Of a stretch of DNA of 64,000 nucleotides, positions 9,070 through 17,907 are shown piece by piece. Made by a program: the position numbers and the translations under genes. Positions within the stretch are counted from its first letter, which is position 1. Every line of letters begins with the position of its first letter. The stretch lies in contig DDYB01000012.1 of NCBI GenBank assembly GCA_002347265.1, positions 1 through 64,000 of the forward strand, read 5' to 3'. The DNA comes from Desulfobacteraceae bacterium UBA2245 (GTDB taxonomy: Bacteria > Desulfobacterota > Desulfobacteria > Desulfobacterales > UBA2245). The notes below the pieces were generated by a model. That model made no database searches, had not been told where the DNA came from, and was given only the letters and a program-made list of their open reading frames with translations.

Positions 9070-10251
9070 CTAATGGATGATGTCAATCTGAACGCGACGG
9101 TTCTGTGCACGCCCTTCATCCGTATCATTCGAAGCAACGGGGTCAGACTCCCCATAGCCGACGGCTTTTAAACGATCCCTGGCAACGCCCTGTGAAATAA
9201 AATATTCCATGACGGCATTGGCTCTTCTTTCCGAAAGTTTCTGATTGTATGCCGCCTTGCCTTTCGAATCCGTGTGTCCCTGAATTTCAAATATGATATC
9301 CGGATACTGGTTGAAACAGTCCGCTATCTGATTCAGATTGGCGGTGTATTCGGGTTTGATGTCCGCCTTGTCAAAATCAAAATTAATCCCTTTGATCACC
9401 CAGCATCCCACCTCGTTGACCGTTGCGCATCGAGGCGTTCCGGGGCACTGATCCCGATCATCCGTTACGCCGTCGCCGTCGGAATCCAGGGGAGCGGCGG
9501 GGGGAGCTGCGGGCGGGGGAGCGGGAGCACGGACGGCTGTAGCCAGGAAGACCGACTCGACAAAACCGGCCATACCCGTATTGGCGTAGATTTCATCGCC
9601 ATTGGCGGCAAAACCGCATCCCGCCGTCTGAACTATTCTTTCCTGCAGATTTTTGCCATTGGAATTATTGCCGATCAATACCGGATAAATGCAGATCCGG
9701 CCGGAGTACTGGTTTTTCAGATTTTCAACAGCTTGAAGGGTGATTTCTTCATTCTGCATGAAATCACTGAATATGATCAAGGCAATCGGCCCCTGGGTCG
9801 CATTGAGATCCTCGGCCGCCGCGTTCAAAGACAGATACAGAGGACTTACGCCCCCCGGAGCTTGAACCGATTTGAGCCCGCCTGCAAAACCCTCGGGTGT
9901 ATAAGCCGCCACGCCATAAAGCAATTCGGTGTATTCCCGAAACGGGCATGGCGTTGTGCCAAAGGCCCGTAAGGCGCCGACAAGCGGAATTTCCGGAATG
10001 GTTTCATTCAGCCGGTAAGCCAGATTCCAGGCAAGATTAAATTTCTTTTGCCCTTTGTACGCATCGGTCATGGAATTCGAACCATCCAGAATCACCATAA
10101 AGTTATCAACCTTGGGCGTACACTCACCGGTTTCAATCTTGGGATACAGATCAAGGGCTTCAAAATCCGACGGGGTCGGCGCTGCCGCGCACCCTGCGAA
10201 AAAAGCCATCAGGGCTGCTATGCAAAATGCACCAAAAAGCTTTTTGCTCAT
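9070..10251 (-). CDS. OmpA-family lipoprotein with VWA-like domain
   Basis: This 393-residue envelope protein has a signal peptide ending in a lipobox-like MAFFAGC (lipidated Cys near residue 21). A von Willebrand A-type domain (about 50-240) follows, with the metal-site motif ILDGSNSMT. A Pro/Ala linker leads to one thrombospondin type-3-like calcium repeat (DSDGDGVTDDRDQCPGTP). The C-terminal OmpA peptidoglycan-binding domain (about 285-393) has FDFDKADIKPEY, IQGHTDSKG, LSERRANAVMEYF and GYGESDPVASN. It should anchor the outer membrane to peptidoglycan and present the VWA module in the periplasm. The start is backed by AAGGAGGAG. Confidence 0.88.
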   Translation of the reverse strand: MSKKLFGAFCIAALMAFFAGCAAAPTPSDFEALDLYPKIETGECTPKVDNFMVILDGSNSMTDAYKGQKKFNLAWNLAYRLNETIPEIPLVGALRAFGTTPCPFREYTELLYGVAAYTPEGFAGGLKSVQAPGGVSPLYLSLNAAAEDLNATQGPIALIIFSDFMQNEEITLQAVENLKNQYSGRICIYPVLIGNNSNGKNLQERIVQTAGCGFAANGDEIYANTGMAGFVESVFLATAVRAPAPPPAAPPAAPLDSDGDGVTDDRDQCPGTPRCATVNEVGCWVIKGINFDFDKADIKPEYTANLNQIADCFNQYPDIIFEIQGHTDSKGKAAYNQKLSERRANAVMEYFISQGVARDRLKAVGYGESDPVASNDTDEGRAQNRRVQIDIIH

Positions 10252-10611
10252 TTCTCTCCTCCTTTACGTTTTCAGATTTTTTTAAAAAAACAATGCGTGA
10301 TTTGTTTATAAGACAGGATTGGCGGACAAATGGAGTAACTGAAGCCTGGATTTTCGAAAAAATCAACCTGCATTATACTGAATCCAAATGTATGGTTTGC
10401 TGAAAATTCTACAATAAGGCAAACTTTACACCGTTGCAATATCAGGTGTCAAGGAATGTATTATTGTATCGGATGAGATTTTTAAGCGCTATTGGCACCG
10501 TATTCGGTTGCTCTGCCGGCAAAGACGAAGAAAAAGAAAAATGCGCCGCAATGATCGCAATTCAGTCTGTTTAACGTGGTTTCCGAATATAAATAACGGT
10601 TTTTTAAATGG

Positions 10612-12360
10612 TTAAGGTTGCCTGCATTCAGTAAATATTTTGGAAGCGCAATCCCTGCATTGATCCGGATCAAGTCGTTTGAGTATTTCTTCGATGGCCT
10701 GAGCTTTTGAATCAAATAAATGCGTTTTGCCGATGGTTTCCAGATGTCCGCTTTTTTGAAGCATGTGAAGCGGATCTCTCTTGAGACCGCAGAAATACAA
10801 GCCCCCGCCGATTTTTTTTCGGCGGCGCGCCTCGTGAGCCAGCATTTCGGCGCCGGACAGATCGATGAAATTGATGCCGTTGGCGATGATCAGGACGTGT
10901 TTCAACAGCGGATTGTTCGCATCAATGGCCTGCAGCTGCTGCTCGATGTGGTGGACGGCGCCGAAAAACAGGGAGCCGTCGATTCGAATCAGTTTGAGCT
11001 GGCGGCACTCGGGAAGAGATCTTCCCTCGACTTCAATCAGCCGCCGATTTCCGCTCTCCGGATCAGGAGAAAGGCTCGCAATGCTCGGCCGCCCGGTGCG
11101 GTTCAGATAAAATCCCAGCGAGAGCAGAACGCCTGCAAGGATGGAAAATTCCAACTCCAGAAACAGGGCTGAAAAAAAGGTTGCCAGCAGGACGGTTGCT
11201 TCCGCTCTGCTCGATTGAATGGCCGACCGGATATGTTTGAGGTCGATGAGATGGAAGGCCACCAGCAGAATAATTCCGCCCATGGCGGCGGTTGGAAGAT
11301 ACGCGCTCAGCGGGGCGATGAGCAGAACGATCAAGGCCAGGAAAAAGGCCGAAAAGACGGCGGCCAAAGGGGTCTGGGCGCCGGCCTGGAAGTTGATCGC
11401 CGATCGGGTGAAAGACCCTGAACCCGCGTAGCTTGAAAAAAAACTTCCCACGATGTTGGACAGCCCCTGGCCGATGAATTCCTGGTTCACATCGATCCGC
11501 TGGTAAGACAGAATGGAGATGGAGCGGGCGATGGAAACGGCTTCAATCAGACCCACCAGGGCGACGGCCATTGCCTGGGGCGCCAGTTGACGGATGGCGC
11601 CCAGGGAAAAATCCGGAAGCGACAACGGCGGAAGCCGGGCGTTAAGCTCTCCGACCAGATGGATGCCGCGTTCCTGCCCCCCGAGGAGAAAACTGACCAG
11701 ACCGCCCAGAATCATGCCGATTAACATATGGGGCCATCGGGGAAGAAACCGGTGCACCAGCAAGGCGCAGATCATCGCGGAAGCTGCTACAATCAGCGCA
11801 TAGGCGTTGGTGTGCGGCAGCTGTTTCATAAATTCCGCCCATGTCTGAAAAAATGAGCTTCCGCCCGCGATGGGAATACCGAAGATGTGCTTCAGCTGGC
11901 TGGTGGCAATCAGAATGGCGGCGCCGCTGACAAATCCGATGAGTGCCGAATGGGAAATAAAATTCACCAGAATCCCGAGCCGTCCCAGCCCGAAAGCCAG
12001 CTGAAACAATCCCGCCATCAGCGTGAGGGTAAGCGTCAGTCGGATAAAGTCCGCGGAGCCGGGTTCCGCGTACGGGCTGATGGATGCAAACACCAGGATG
12101 GAAATGGCCGTTGTGGGGCCGGAAATCATATGGTGCGAAGAACCGAAAAGGGCGGCCACAACCGGTGTGATCATGGCGGTATACAATCCGTACTCCAGAG
12201 GAAGGCCGGCGATCATGGCAAAGGCCACACTCTGGGGCAGAACGATCACTGCGCTGGTAAACCCCGCGAAGAGATCTGTCTTCAGGCTTTGCGCGGATAT
12301 CCGGCGCACCCATGTCAGGAATGGCAGCGCAAAGCTTTTTTCCGAAGATGGAATGGTCAA
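10612..12360 (-). CDS. SulP family anion permease with STAS domain
   Basis: This 582-residue inner-membrane transporter has about 12-14 helices (residues 25-430) with the SulP hallmarks AFAMIAGLPLEYGLYTA, SSHHMISGPTTAISILVF and QGLSNIVGSFFSSYAGSGSFTRSAIN. A cytoplasmic STAS domain (about 455-560) contains VLIIANGINFIDLSGAEML. Family members carry sulfate, bicarbonate or dicarboxylates; the substrate is not readable here. The frame opens with TTG (12358-12360), preceded by AAAGGAA, with no ATG nearby, so a TTG start is proposed. The very C-terminus is Cys-containing (DQCRDCASKIF). Confidence 0.9.
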   Translation of the reverse strand: MTIPSSEKSFALPFLTWVRRISAQSLKTDLFAGFTSAVIVLPQSVAFAMIAGLPLEYGLYTAMITPVVAALFGSSHHMISGPTTAISILVFASISPYAEPGSADFIRLTLTLTLMAGLFQLAFGLGRLGILVNFISHSALIGFVSGAAILIATSQLKHIFGIPIAGGSSFFQTWAEFMKQLPHTNAYALIVAASAMICALLVHRFLPRWPHMLIGMILGGLVSFLLGGQERGIHLVGELNARLPPLSLPDFSLGAIRQLAPQAMAVALVGLIEAVSIARSISILSYQRIDVNQEFIGQGLSNIVGSFFSSYAGSGSFTRSAINFQAGAQTPLAAVFSAFFLALIVLLIAPLSAYLPTAAMGGIILLVAFHLIDLKHIRSAIQSSRAEATVLLATFFSALFLELEFSILAGVLLSLGFYLNRTGRPSIASLSPDPESGNRRLIEVEGRSLPECRQLKLIRIDGSLFFGAVHHIEQQLQAIDANNPLLKHVLIIANGINFIDLSGAEMLAHEARRRKKIGGGLYFCGLKRDPLHMLQKSGHLETIGKTHLFDSKAQAIEEILKRLDPDQCRDCASKIFTECRQP

Positions 12361-12711
12361 GTTGAATCAATTCCTTTTATGAGTGGGGTAACAACCGCCT
12401 TATATGTTGCTACCACAGCCGTCCGTCCTGTGTCAAAGTTCAGGAGCTTTGTTATTCTGTCCGCCGAAATATGATTTCTTATCGAAAGTCTGCATGAACC
12501 CAAAAAAATGAATGGAATTAAGCAATTAATTTTAATTTGGCTGACTGCTTAAGGCCTGATATGAGGAAATAATGATTGGATGGCCCTTTTCCGCACGACC
12601 TCCGTCCGGATGCGATGAGAATCCGTTGCCAAACAAATATCGATAAATCAATATGATAAACTATTTTTTTGGATTGACCGATATTTCCGGCAGTCGAGTT
12701 TCAAAAAGCGC

Positions 12712-12740
12712 TTGACAATTCAACCGGGCTGGATTACTTG
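12712..12740 (+). promoter_or_regulatory. Candidate sigma-70 promoter for the acp-fabF-fabH cluster
   Basis: TTGACA at 12712-12717 and TACTTG at 12735-12740 are separated by 17 bases. This would give a leader of about 155 nt ahead of the ACP start. The -35 is perfect, the -10 moderate. Nothing else gene-like is visible in the 540 bases between the sulP start and acp. Confidence 0.4.
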
Positions 12741-12903
12741 TTGTTGCATAGTTAAGAAATAGTAAAAAAATTAAAAAACAAAGATTATCGGGATGATATA
12801 AAAATGTACAGGTTTGAATACAAGTCATATTCAAACGGGTTGCGCTTGGGCTCCTGCCGGGCCGAACGCGTGTTTCGAATTCATTGATCAGAGGAGCATT
12901 GAA

Positions 12904-13131
12904 ATGTCCGTTGCAGAACAGATGAAAGAAATAATCGCGGAAAAACTCAGCGTCGATATCGAGGATGTGACGCCTCAGGCCTCTTTTGTAGAGGATCTGG
13001 GCGCCGATTCTCTGGACCTGGTCGAATTGATCATGTCCATGGAGGAAGAGTTCAATATCGATATATCCGACGAGGATGCGGGTAAGCTGGTAACCGTTCA
13101 GGATGCAATTCAGTACGTTGGGACACATTGA
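12904..13131 (+). CDS. acpP: Acyl carrier protein
   Basis: This is a 75-residue acidic carrier protein. The phosphopantetheine attachment serine lies in LGADSLDLVELIMSMEEEF, the classic DSL motif, followed by FNIDISDEDAGKLVTVQDAIQYV. It carries growing acyl chains as thioesters in type II fatty-acid synthesis. A longer frame exists upstream, but AGAGGAG directly before the ATG at 12904 fixes the start. Its product is the substrate carrier for the fabF and fabH genes that follow, and the three genes form a probable operon. Confidence 0.93.
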   Translation: MSVAEQMKEIIAEKLSVDIEDVTPQASFVEDLGADSLDLVELIMSMEEEFNIDISDEDAGKLVTVQDAIQYVGTH

Positions 13132-13166
13132 CCATGGGAATTTTTTCTTTGGAAGGAGGCTCTGTT

Positions 13167-14423
13167 TTGCGGAGACGGGTTGTTGTGACGGGTCTGGGTC
13201 TGGTGACACCGCTGGGCACGGGAGTAGAGAAGACATGGGCGGCGATATGCGCGGGCGAGTCGGGGATAGGACCGATCACGCGTTTTGATGCGTCGGGGTA
13301 TGCCACGCGGATCGCCGGCGAGGTGAAGGATTTTTGTGCGGAGGATCATCTTCCGAAGAAGGAGGCCGGACGCACGGAGCATTTTATAGCCTATGCGGTG
13401 GCAGCTTCCCGGATGGCGCTGGAGGACTCGGGTTTGAAGATCGACGGGTCCAATGCGGCGCGGGTAGGGGTGTTGACCGGCTGCGGTCTGGGGGGGTTGT
13501 CTCTGCTGGAGACGACCACCCGTGTGCTGGATGCGCGGGGTCCGCGCCGGGTCAGCCCGTTTTTCATACCGATGATCATCGGGAACATGGCGCCGGGGAT
13601 GATATCGATTTATCTGGGGGTCAAGGGACCGAACGCGTCGATAGCGACGGCCTGCGCAGCGGGAACGCACGCGGTGGGCGAGGCGTACCGGATGGTGCAG
13701 TACGGACAGGCGGACGCGATGATCACCGGGGGAGTGGAGTCGGTGATATCGCAGACCTGCATAGCGGGTTTTAATGCGATGAAGGCGCTTTCGACGAGAA
13801 ACGATGATCCGCGGAAGGCGTCCCGTCCGTTTGACCGGGACCGGGACGGGTTTGTGGTGGGGGAGGGCGCCGGCATGCTGGTGCTGGAGCCGTTGGAGAG
13901 CGCGCGTGAGCGGGGAGCGCATATATACGCCGAGGTTCTGGGATTCGGCATGAGCGGAGACGGTTTTCACATGACGGCGCCGCCGCCGGACGGAGACGGA
14001 GCGGTTCGGTGCATGCAGGCGGCGCTGGACGATGCGGGGATCGGTCCTGAGGCGGTGGACTACATCAATGCGCACGGCACCTCGACGCCGATGAACGATC
14101 TGTACGAGACGCGGGCGGTCAAGGCGGTGTTCAAGGAGAGCGCGCGGACAGTGGCGATCAGTTCGACCAAATCGATGACGGGACATCTGCTGGGAGGCGC
14201 CGGCGGGATCGAGTCGGTGTTTACGGCGCTGTCGATCGACCGGGGCGTGATACCGCCGACGATCAACCTGGAGAACCCCGGAGAGGAATGCGACCTGGAT
14301 TATGTTCCCGGCAAGGCCCGCAGGCAGGATGTCGGAATCGCCATGAGCAATTCCTTCGGCTTCGGCGGAACCAACGGAACCCTGATCTTCGGCGACTTGA
14401 AAAACGGCCGTAATAACGGATAA
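13167..14423 (+). CDS. fabF: Beta-ketoacyl-ACP synthase II
   Basis: This 418-residue condensing enzyme elongates acyl-ACP with malonyl-ACP. It has the N-terminal RRVVVTGLGLVTPLG, the catalytic Cys in ATACAAGTHAVGEAYR, the first His in NAHGTSTPMND and the second in SMTGHLLGGAGG, and the C-terminal NSFGFGGTNGTLIF. A perfect AAGGAGG at 13153-13159 lies seven bases before TTG at 13167, which is taken as the start; ATGs at 13128 and 13134 lack spacing to any such element. Synonymous usage from about 13170 to 14280 is odd (many GCG, GGG, CGG and ATA codons) and returns to the local style over the last ~150 bases. Confidence 0.93.
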   Translation: MRRRVVVTGLGLVTPLGTGVEKTWAAICAGESGIGPITRFDASGYATRIAGEVKDFCAEDHLPKKEAGRTEHFIAYAVAASRMALEDSGLKIDGSNAARVGVLTGCGLGGLSLLETTTRVLDARGPRRVSPFFIPMIIGNMAPGMISIYLGVKGPNASIATACAAGTHAVGEAYRMVQYGQADAMITGGVESVISQTCIAGFNAMKALSTRNDDPRKASRPFDRDRDGFVVGEGAGMLVLEPLESARERGAHIYAEVLGFGMSGDGFHMTAPPPDGDGAVRCMQAALDDAGIGPEAVDYINAHGTSTPMNDLYETRAVKAVFKESARTVAISSTKSMTGHLLGGAGGIESVFTALSIDRGVIPPTINLENPGEECDLDYVPGKARRQDVGIAMSNSFGFGGTNGTLIFGDLKNGRNNG

Positions 14424-14441
14424 AAAAGGAGTTTGGGCACA

Positions 14442-15455
14442 ATGGTCTATGCAGCGCAAATCATCGGGACCGGATCGGCGTTTCCGCAAAAAAGGATGAC
14501 CAATTTCGATATTATTGAGAAGCTGGCATCAATGGGTATTGAAAGCAGCGAAGAGTGGGTTCGCGAGCGGACCGGGATTCGTGAAAGGCGGATTTCCGAT
14601 CCGGATAATCCGGTTGAGCGCAATTCGTCGCTGGGCATGCGTGCGGCGCAGGAAGCTCTGGAGATGGCCGGAAAAACTCCGGCCGATATCGACCTGATCA
14701 TTTACGCCACCTGCTCGCCCGACACCAAGGTGCCTTCCACGGCCTGCAGGATGCAGCACAAGCTCGGGGCGGACCGGGCATGGGCCATGGATATCAACGC
14801 CGCCTGCACGGGATTTTTGTATGCACTTTCGATCGCTGAAAAATTCATATTCTGCGGCCAGGTCAAAACGGCGCTGGTCATCGGCAGCGAGGTGCTCTCA
14901 CCCTTTATCAACTGGGAGGACCGCAACACCTGCTTTCTTTTCGGAGACGGCGCGGGTGCGGCCATACTCCAGCAGGCGCCACTGGATTCAGATCATCGCA
15001 TTCTTGCCAGTCATTTGTTTTCAAACGGCCATTTATGGGAGCTGATTCACGTTCCTGCCGGGGGATCATCCACGGAACTGACGCCTGAACGGTACGCCCA
15101 GAAACTGGGCAAGATCCGAATGAACGGGACGGAAGTGTTCAAAATTGCGGTTCGCACCATGGCCGATCTGGCCACCAAAGCCCTGGCCGAGCAGAATATG
15201 ACGACCGGAGATCTGACAGCCTTTATTCCGCATCAGGCCAACATTCGAATCATCGAATCCGTGGCCGGGCGCTTGAATCTCGCTGCGGAAAAGGTAGTCG
15301 TGAATGTGGACCGGTTCGGCAACACCTCGGCGGCGACGATTCCTACGGCTCTGGATGAGGCGGTCCGGGACGGCCGCATCAGGTCCGGAAACGCGGTGCT
15401 GCTGGACGCCTTTGGCGCCGGACTGACCAGCGGTTCGCTTCTCATGCGCTGGTAG
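14442..15455 (+). CDS. fabH: Beta-ketoacyl-ACP synthase III
   Basis: This 337-residue enzyme starts fatty-acid chains by condensing an acyl-CoA with malonyl-ACP. The thiolase-fold triad is visible: Cys in DINAACTGFLYAL, His in FIPHQANIRI and Asn in RFGNTSAATIPTAL. The N-terminal IIGTGSAFP and the RTGIRERR substrate-pocket segment are also typical. AAGGAG at 14426 is correctly spaced for the ATG at 14442 but too close to a TTG at 14433, so the ATG is used. It follows fabF by 18 bases and ends the cluster before a strong terminator. Confidence 0.94.
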   Translation: MVYAAQIIGTGSAFPQKRMTNFDIIEKLASMGIESSEEWVRERTGIRERRISDPDNPVERNSSLGMRAAQEALEMAGKTPADIDLIIYATCSPDTKVPSTACRMQHKLGADRAWAMDINAACTGFLYALSIAEKFIFCGQVKTALVIGSEVLSPFINWEDRNTCFLFGDGAGAAILQQAPLDSDHRILASHLFSNGHLWELIHVPAGGSSTELTPERYAQKLGKIRMNGTEVFKIAVRTMADLATKALAEQNMTTGDLTAFIPHQANIRIIESVAGRLNLAAEKVVVNVDRFGNTSAATIPTALDEAVRDGRIRSGNAVLLDAFGAGLTSGSLLMRW

Positions 15456-15486
15456 TCTTTGCATTCGAATCGGTTGGTTTGTGAAA

Positions 15487-15527
15487 AGTCAGATGCCCCT
15501 GGATTTCAGAGGCATCTGACTTTTTTT
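15487..15527 (+). terminator. Rho-independent terminator after fabH
   Basis: The hairpin AGTCAGATGCC...GGCATCTGACT (11 bp, extended by CTG/CAG after a one-base bulge on each side) is followed by seven T residues. It lies 32 bases after the fabH stop and closes the acp-fabF-fabH unit. Confidence 0.85.
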
Positions 15528-15622
15528 AGAAAAGCATGAAATACAGGTGAGCCCGGCGGATGGATTCTTTCAGACCCGAGGCCGGGTCTTGCGGTGGTTC
15601 TGCCGGGAAATTGAATCCCGTT

Positions 15623-17644
15623 TCACTCGGGAGGCGTTTGCACCAGTTCCAGGACGTCTTTGGCGAGCAGCCGGCTCATATGATGGTATCGCGCACCCAG
15701 GGCTCCGGCGATCTGTTTCATTTCATCGGAACTCTGCGCATGCGGCTTGGTATCGATCGCCACTGATGCGATGCCGTCCTGGCGGATATGTCCGGCCAGG
15801 GCAAGCAGCTCATCCATGACCTTGCAGCCCTGTTGAATCGGCACGTTGGCCTCGCCGTCCGAAATCACTACCAGAAGGGGATTCAGATCCGGATCCTTGG
15901 CGCGTTCCGCTTTGATCAACTGCCAGGATTTCATCAGGCCGTCGGCGAATGGAGTTGCCCCCCCGGTAGGAAGGCGCTGAAGCCGTTCGCGGGCCAGCGT
16001 CACGCTGGAGGTGGGTCTGAGCAGAACCTGGGCCGATTCGTCGCGAAAGGCCACCACGGCGATCCGGTCCCGCTTCTGGCAGGATTTGGACAGCAGCGCC
16101 AGCGCCGCGCCCTTGGCCGCGCGCATGCGCACGATGGTTCCGCCTCCCATGGAATCCGATGCATCCACGGCAAAGACAACCAGCGCGTTCTGGGGGCGTT
16201 TTCTGACTTTTTTGCGAAGGTCCTCGGCTTCCACGCAGAACTTACCGTTGTTGCCTTCCTGGGCCTGGCGCAACATGGCTGCGCGCATCGTGGCGTCAAC
16301 GGCCACGCCGAATCCGTTTTCTCCTTTTCGAACCGGCGCCGAGCGCACGTACCGACCTGTCCGGGCTTCGGTCATGTTCCGCTGCCGTTTTCCGCCGCAG
16401 CCGCCGCCATTGGCCTTGATTTCATCAAGATCTATCTCGTCGACGATGACGCCTTCGTCCGGATCATGGGTTTTTTCTTCTTTTTTTTTTAAGAAGGAAA
16501 ACAGTGAATTCGTATAGCCGGCGCCCATTGCTCCGGGAATGTCCCGGTCGATTTCAAAAATATTTTCCTCGTCTTTTTCTTCGGTTTCCTCGTCCAGCGT
16601 TGAAGAGGGCGCGTCTTTTAATATCCGCTTGATGGCCGAATTGATCTTTTCCATCAGCTGAATCGAGGCTGACAGAGATGCGTTCTGAATGCGATGGGGA
16701 AGCACATAGCGCGCCGCTTCCGCGAGATGGCCGTGCTGCACCTGGCGTCTTTCGGTCAGAGCCGCCAGGGCCCGGGCGGTTTTCAGAATGGCGATGTCGG
16801 CCCGATGACCGTGTACATCGACTTCGACGGCCAGCCTGACCGCCATCTCCAGCAGATCGTCCGGAATTTCGATTTTTGGCAGGTGGGTTCGGGCGTAAAG
16901 AATCTGTCCGGCCAGCAGGTCTTCCACAGGCTGCCATTTCTTCTGAAAACGGTCCGGGTCGTTTTCGAATTCGAGGCGCTGACGAATGACATCCTGCCGT
17001 TCCTTGACGTTGGTCAGACCGGTGACGGTGACATTGAGTCCGAACCGGTCGAGGAACTGCGGCCGAAGATCCCCCTCTTCGGGGTTCATGGTGCCGATGA
17101 GCATGAACCGGGCGGGATGGACATAGGAGATGCCTTCTCTTTCGACCACATTGACTCCGGAGGCTGCGGCGTCCAGCAGCATGTCCACCAGATGATCGTC
17201 CAGCAGGTTGACCTCGTCCACGTAGAGAATGCCCCGGTTGGCGGTTGCCAGAAGCCCGGGTTCGAATTTGCGGGTTCCGGTTTTCAGAGCGTGTTCCACA
17301 TGAAGGGCGCCCACCAGCCGGTCTTCGGTTGCGCTCAGAGGAAGTTCCACCACGGGCATGGGGCGAAAAGCGGTTTCAAGTTTTTCTCCGGCCTGGAGTC
17401 GGGCAAGGCAATCCTCATCCATGTTTTCAGGGTCGGACGGAGAACAGTGATACGGACACCCGGCGACGACCTCTATCCGGGGAAGAATCTGCGCCAGGGC
17501 GCGAACCGCGGTGGATTTTGCCGTTCCCTTATGGCCGGAGATCAGAACACCGCCGATGGACGGATCGACGGCATTGAGAACCAGGGCGGTTTTCATGGAT
17601 TCCTGACCGACAATGGCGCTGAACGGATAAATATGGCGTTTCAT
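15623..17644 (-). CDS. Fused magnesium/cobalt chelatase-type AAA ATPase with C-terminal VWA domain
   Basis: This 673-residue protein joins a ChlI-type AAA+ motor to a ChlD-type integrin-I domain. The motor (about 5-330) has Walker A SGHKGTAKST, a PLSATEDRLVG insert, Walker B ILYVDEVNLLDD and the sensor IGTMNPEEGDLRPQFLDRF. An acidic, Gly-rich linker (about 360-440) joins it to the VWA domain (about 485-670) with the metal-site motif VDASDSMGGG and a second-loop threonine (PTGGATPF). Such fusions power insertion of Mg or Co into tetrapyrroles together with a BchH/CobN subunit, which is not in the window. The ATG at 17644 is chosen because MKRHIYPFSAIVGQE is the conserved N-terminus. Confidence 0.85.
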   Translation of the reverse strand: MKRHIYPFSAIVGQESMKTALVLNAVDPSIGGVLISGHKGTAKSTAVRALAQILPRIEVVAGCPYHCSPSDPENMDEDCLARLQAGEKLETAFRPMPVVELPLSATEDRLVGALHVEHALKTGTRKFEPGLLATANRGILYVDEVNLLDDHLVDMLLDAAASGVNVVEREGISYVHPARFMLIGTMNPEEGDLRPQFLDRFGLNVTVTGLTNVKERQDVIRQRLEFENDPDRFQKKWQPVEDLLAGQILYARTHLPKIEIPDDLLEMAVRLAVEVDVHGHRADIAILKTARALAALTERRQVQHGHLAEAARYVLPHRIQNASLSASIQLMEKINSAIKRILKDAPSSTLDEETEEKDEENIFEIDRDIPGAMGAGYTNSLFSFLKKKEEKTHDPDEGVIVDEIDLDEIKANGGGCGGKRQRNMTEARTGRYVRSAPVRKGENGFGVAVDATMRAAMLRQAQEGNNGKFCVEAEDLRKKVRKRPQNALVVFAVDASDSMGGGTIVRMRAAKGAALALLSKSCQKRDRIAVVAFRDESAQVLLRPTSSVTLARERLQRLPTGGATPFADGLMKSWQLIKAERAKDPDLNPLLVVISDGEANVPIQQGCKVMDELLALAGHIRQDGIASVAIDTKPHAQSSDEMKQIAGALGARYHHMSRLLAKDVLELVQTPPE

Positions 17645-17907
17645 GATGTTTGTTTCCTTGCATAAATCAAATCTCATTGGCGGCAAAAAAGCTATTTATA
17701 TAATCGGAGGCATCCGGATGCAAGGGCAAATCGGCGAAAGGGATTTTTCCAGCGGATCAACCGGGCGATTGAGCGGATCGGTTTGAATCCGGACAACGGT
17801 CTGCCTGAGACGCGGTTTTTCTACAGCCTGCCAAACCGGATTCCGCACATGGATCAGGGGCGGTCTTGTCTGCCGAAGGCAGAGGGAAGGAGATGCATTG
17901 AAAACCG

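Noticed and set aside
10490..10520. Possible sigma-54 promoter (TTGGCACCGTAT...TTGC) downstream of the sulP gene
   Set aside because: The distance between TGGCAC and TTGC is nine bases instead of five and no rightward gene follows.
13110..14489. Long open frame on the strand opposite fabF (459 codons)
   Set aside because: It is an Arg/His-rich shadow caused by the GC-rich third-codon bias of fabF. It has no ribosome site and no recognisable domain.
15623..17644. Second conflict-type MoxR/vWA system
   Set aside because: The protein has the full ChlI-ChlD fused layout and core-genome surroundings, so a tetrapyrrole chelatase motor explains it better.
16694..17665. 323-codon frame antisense to the chelatase motor
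   Set aside because: Shadow frame; the opposite strand has intact Walker A, Walker B and VWA motifs.
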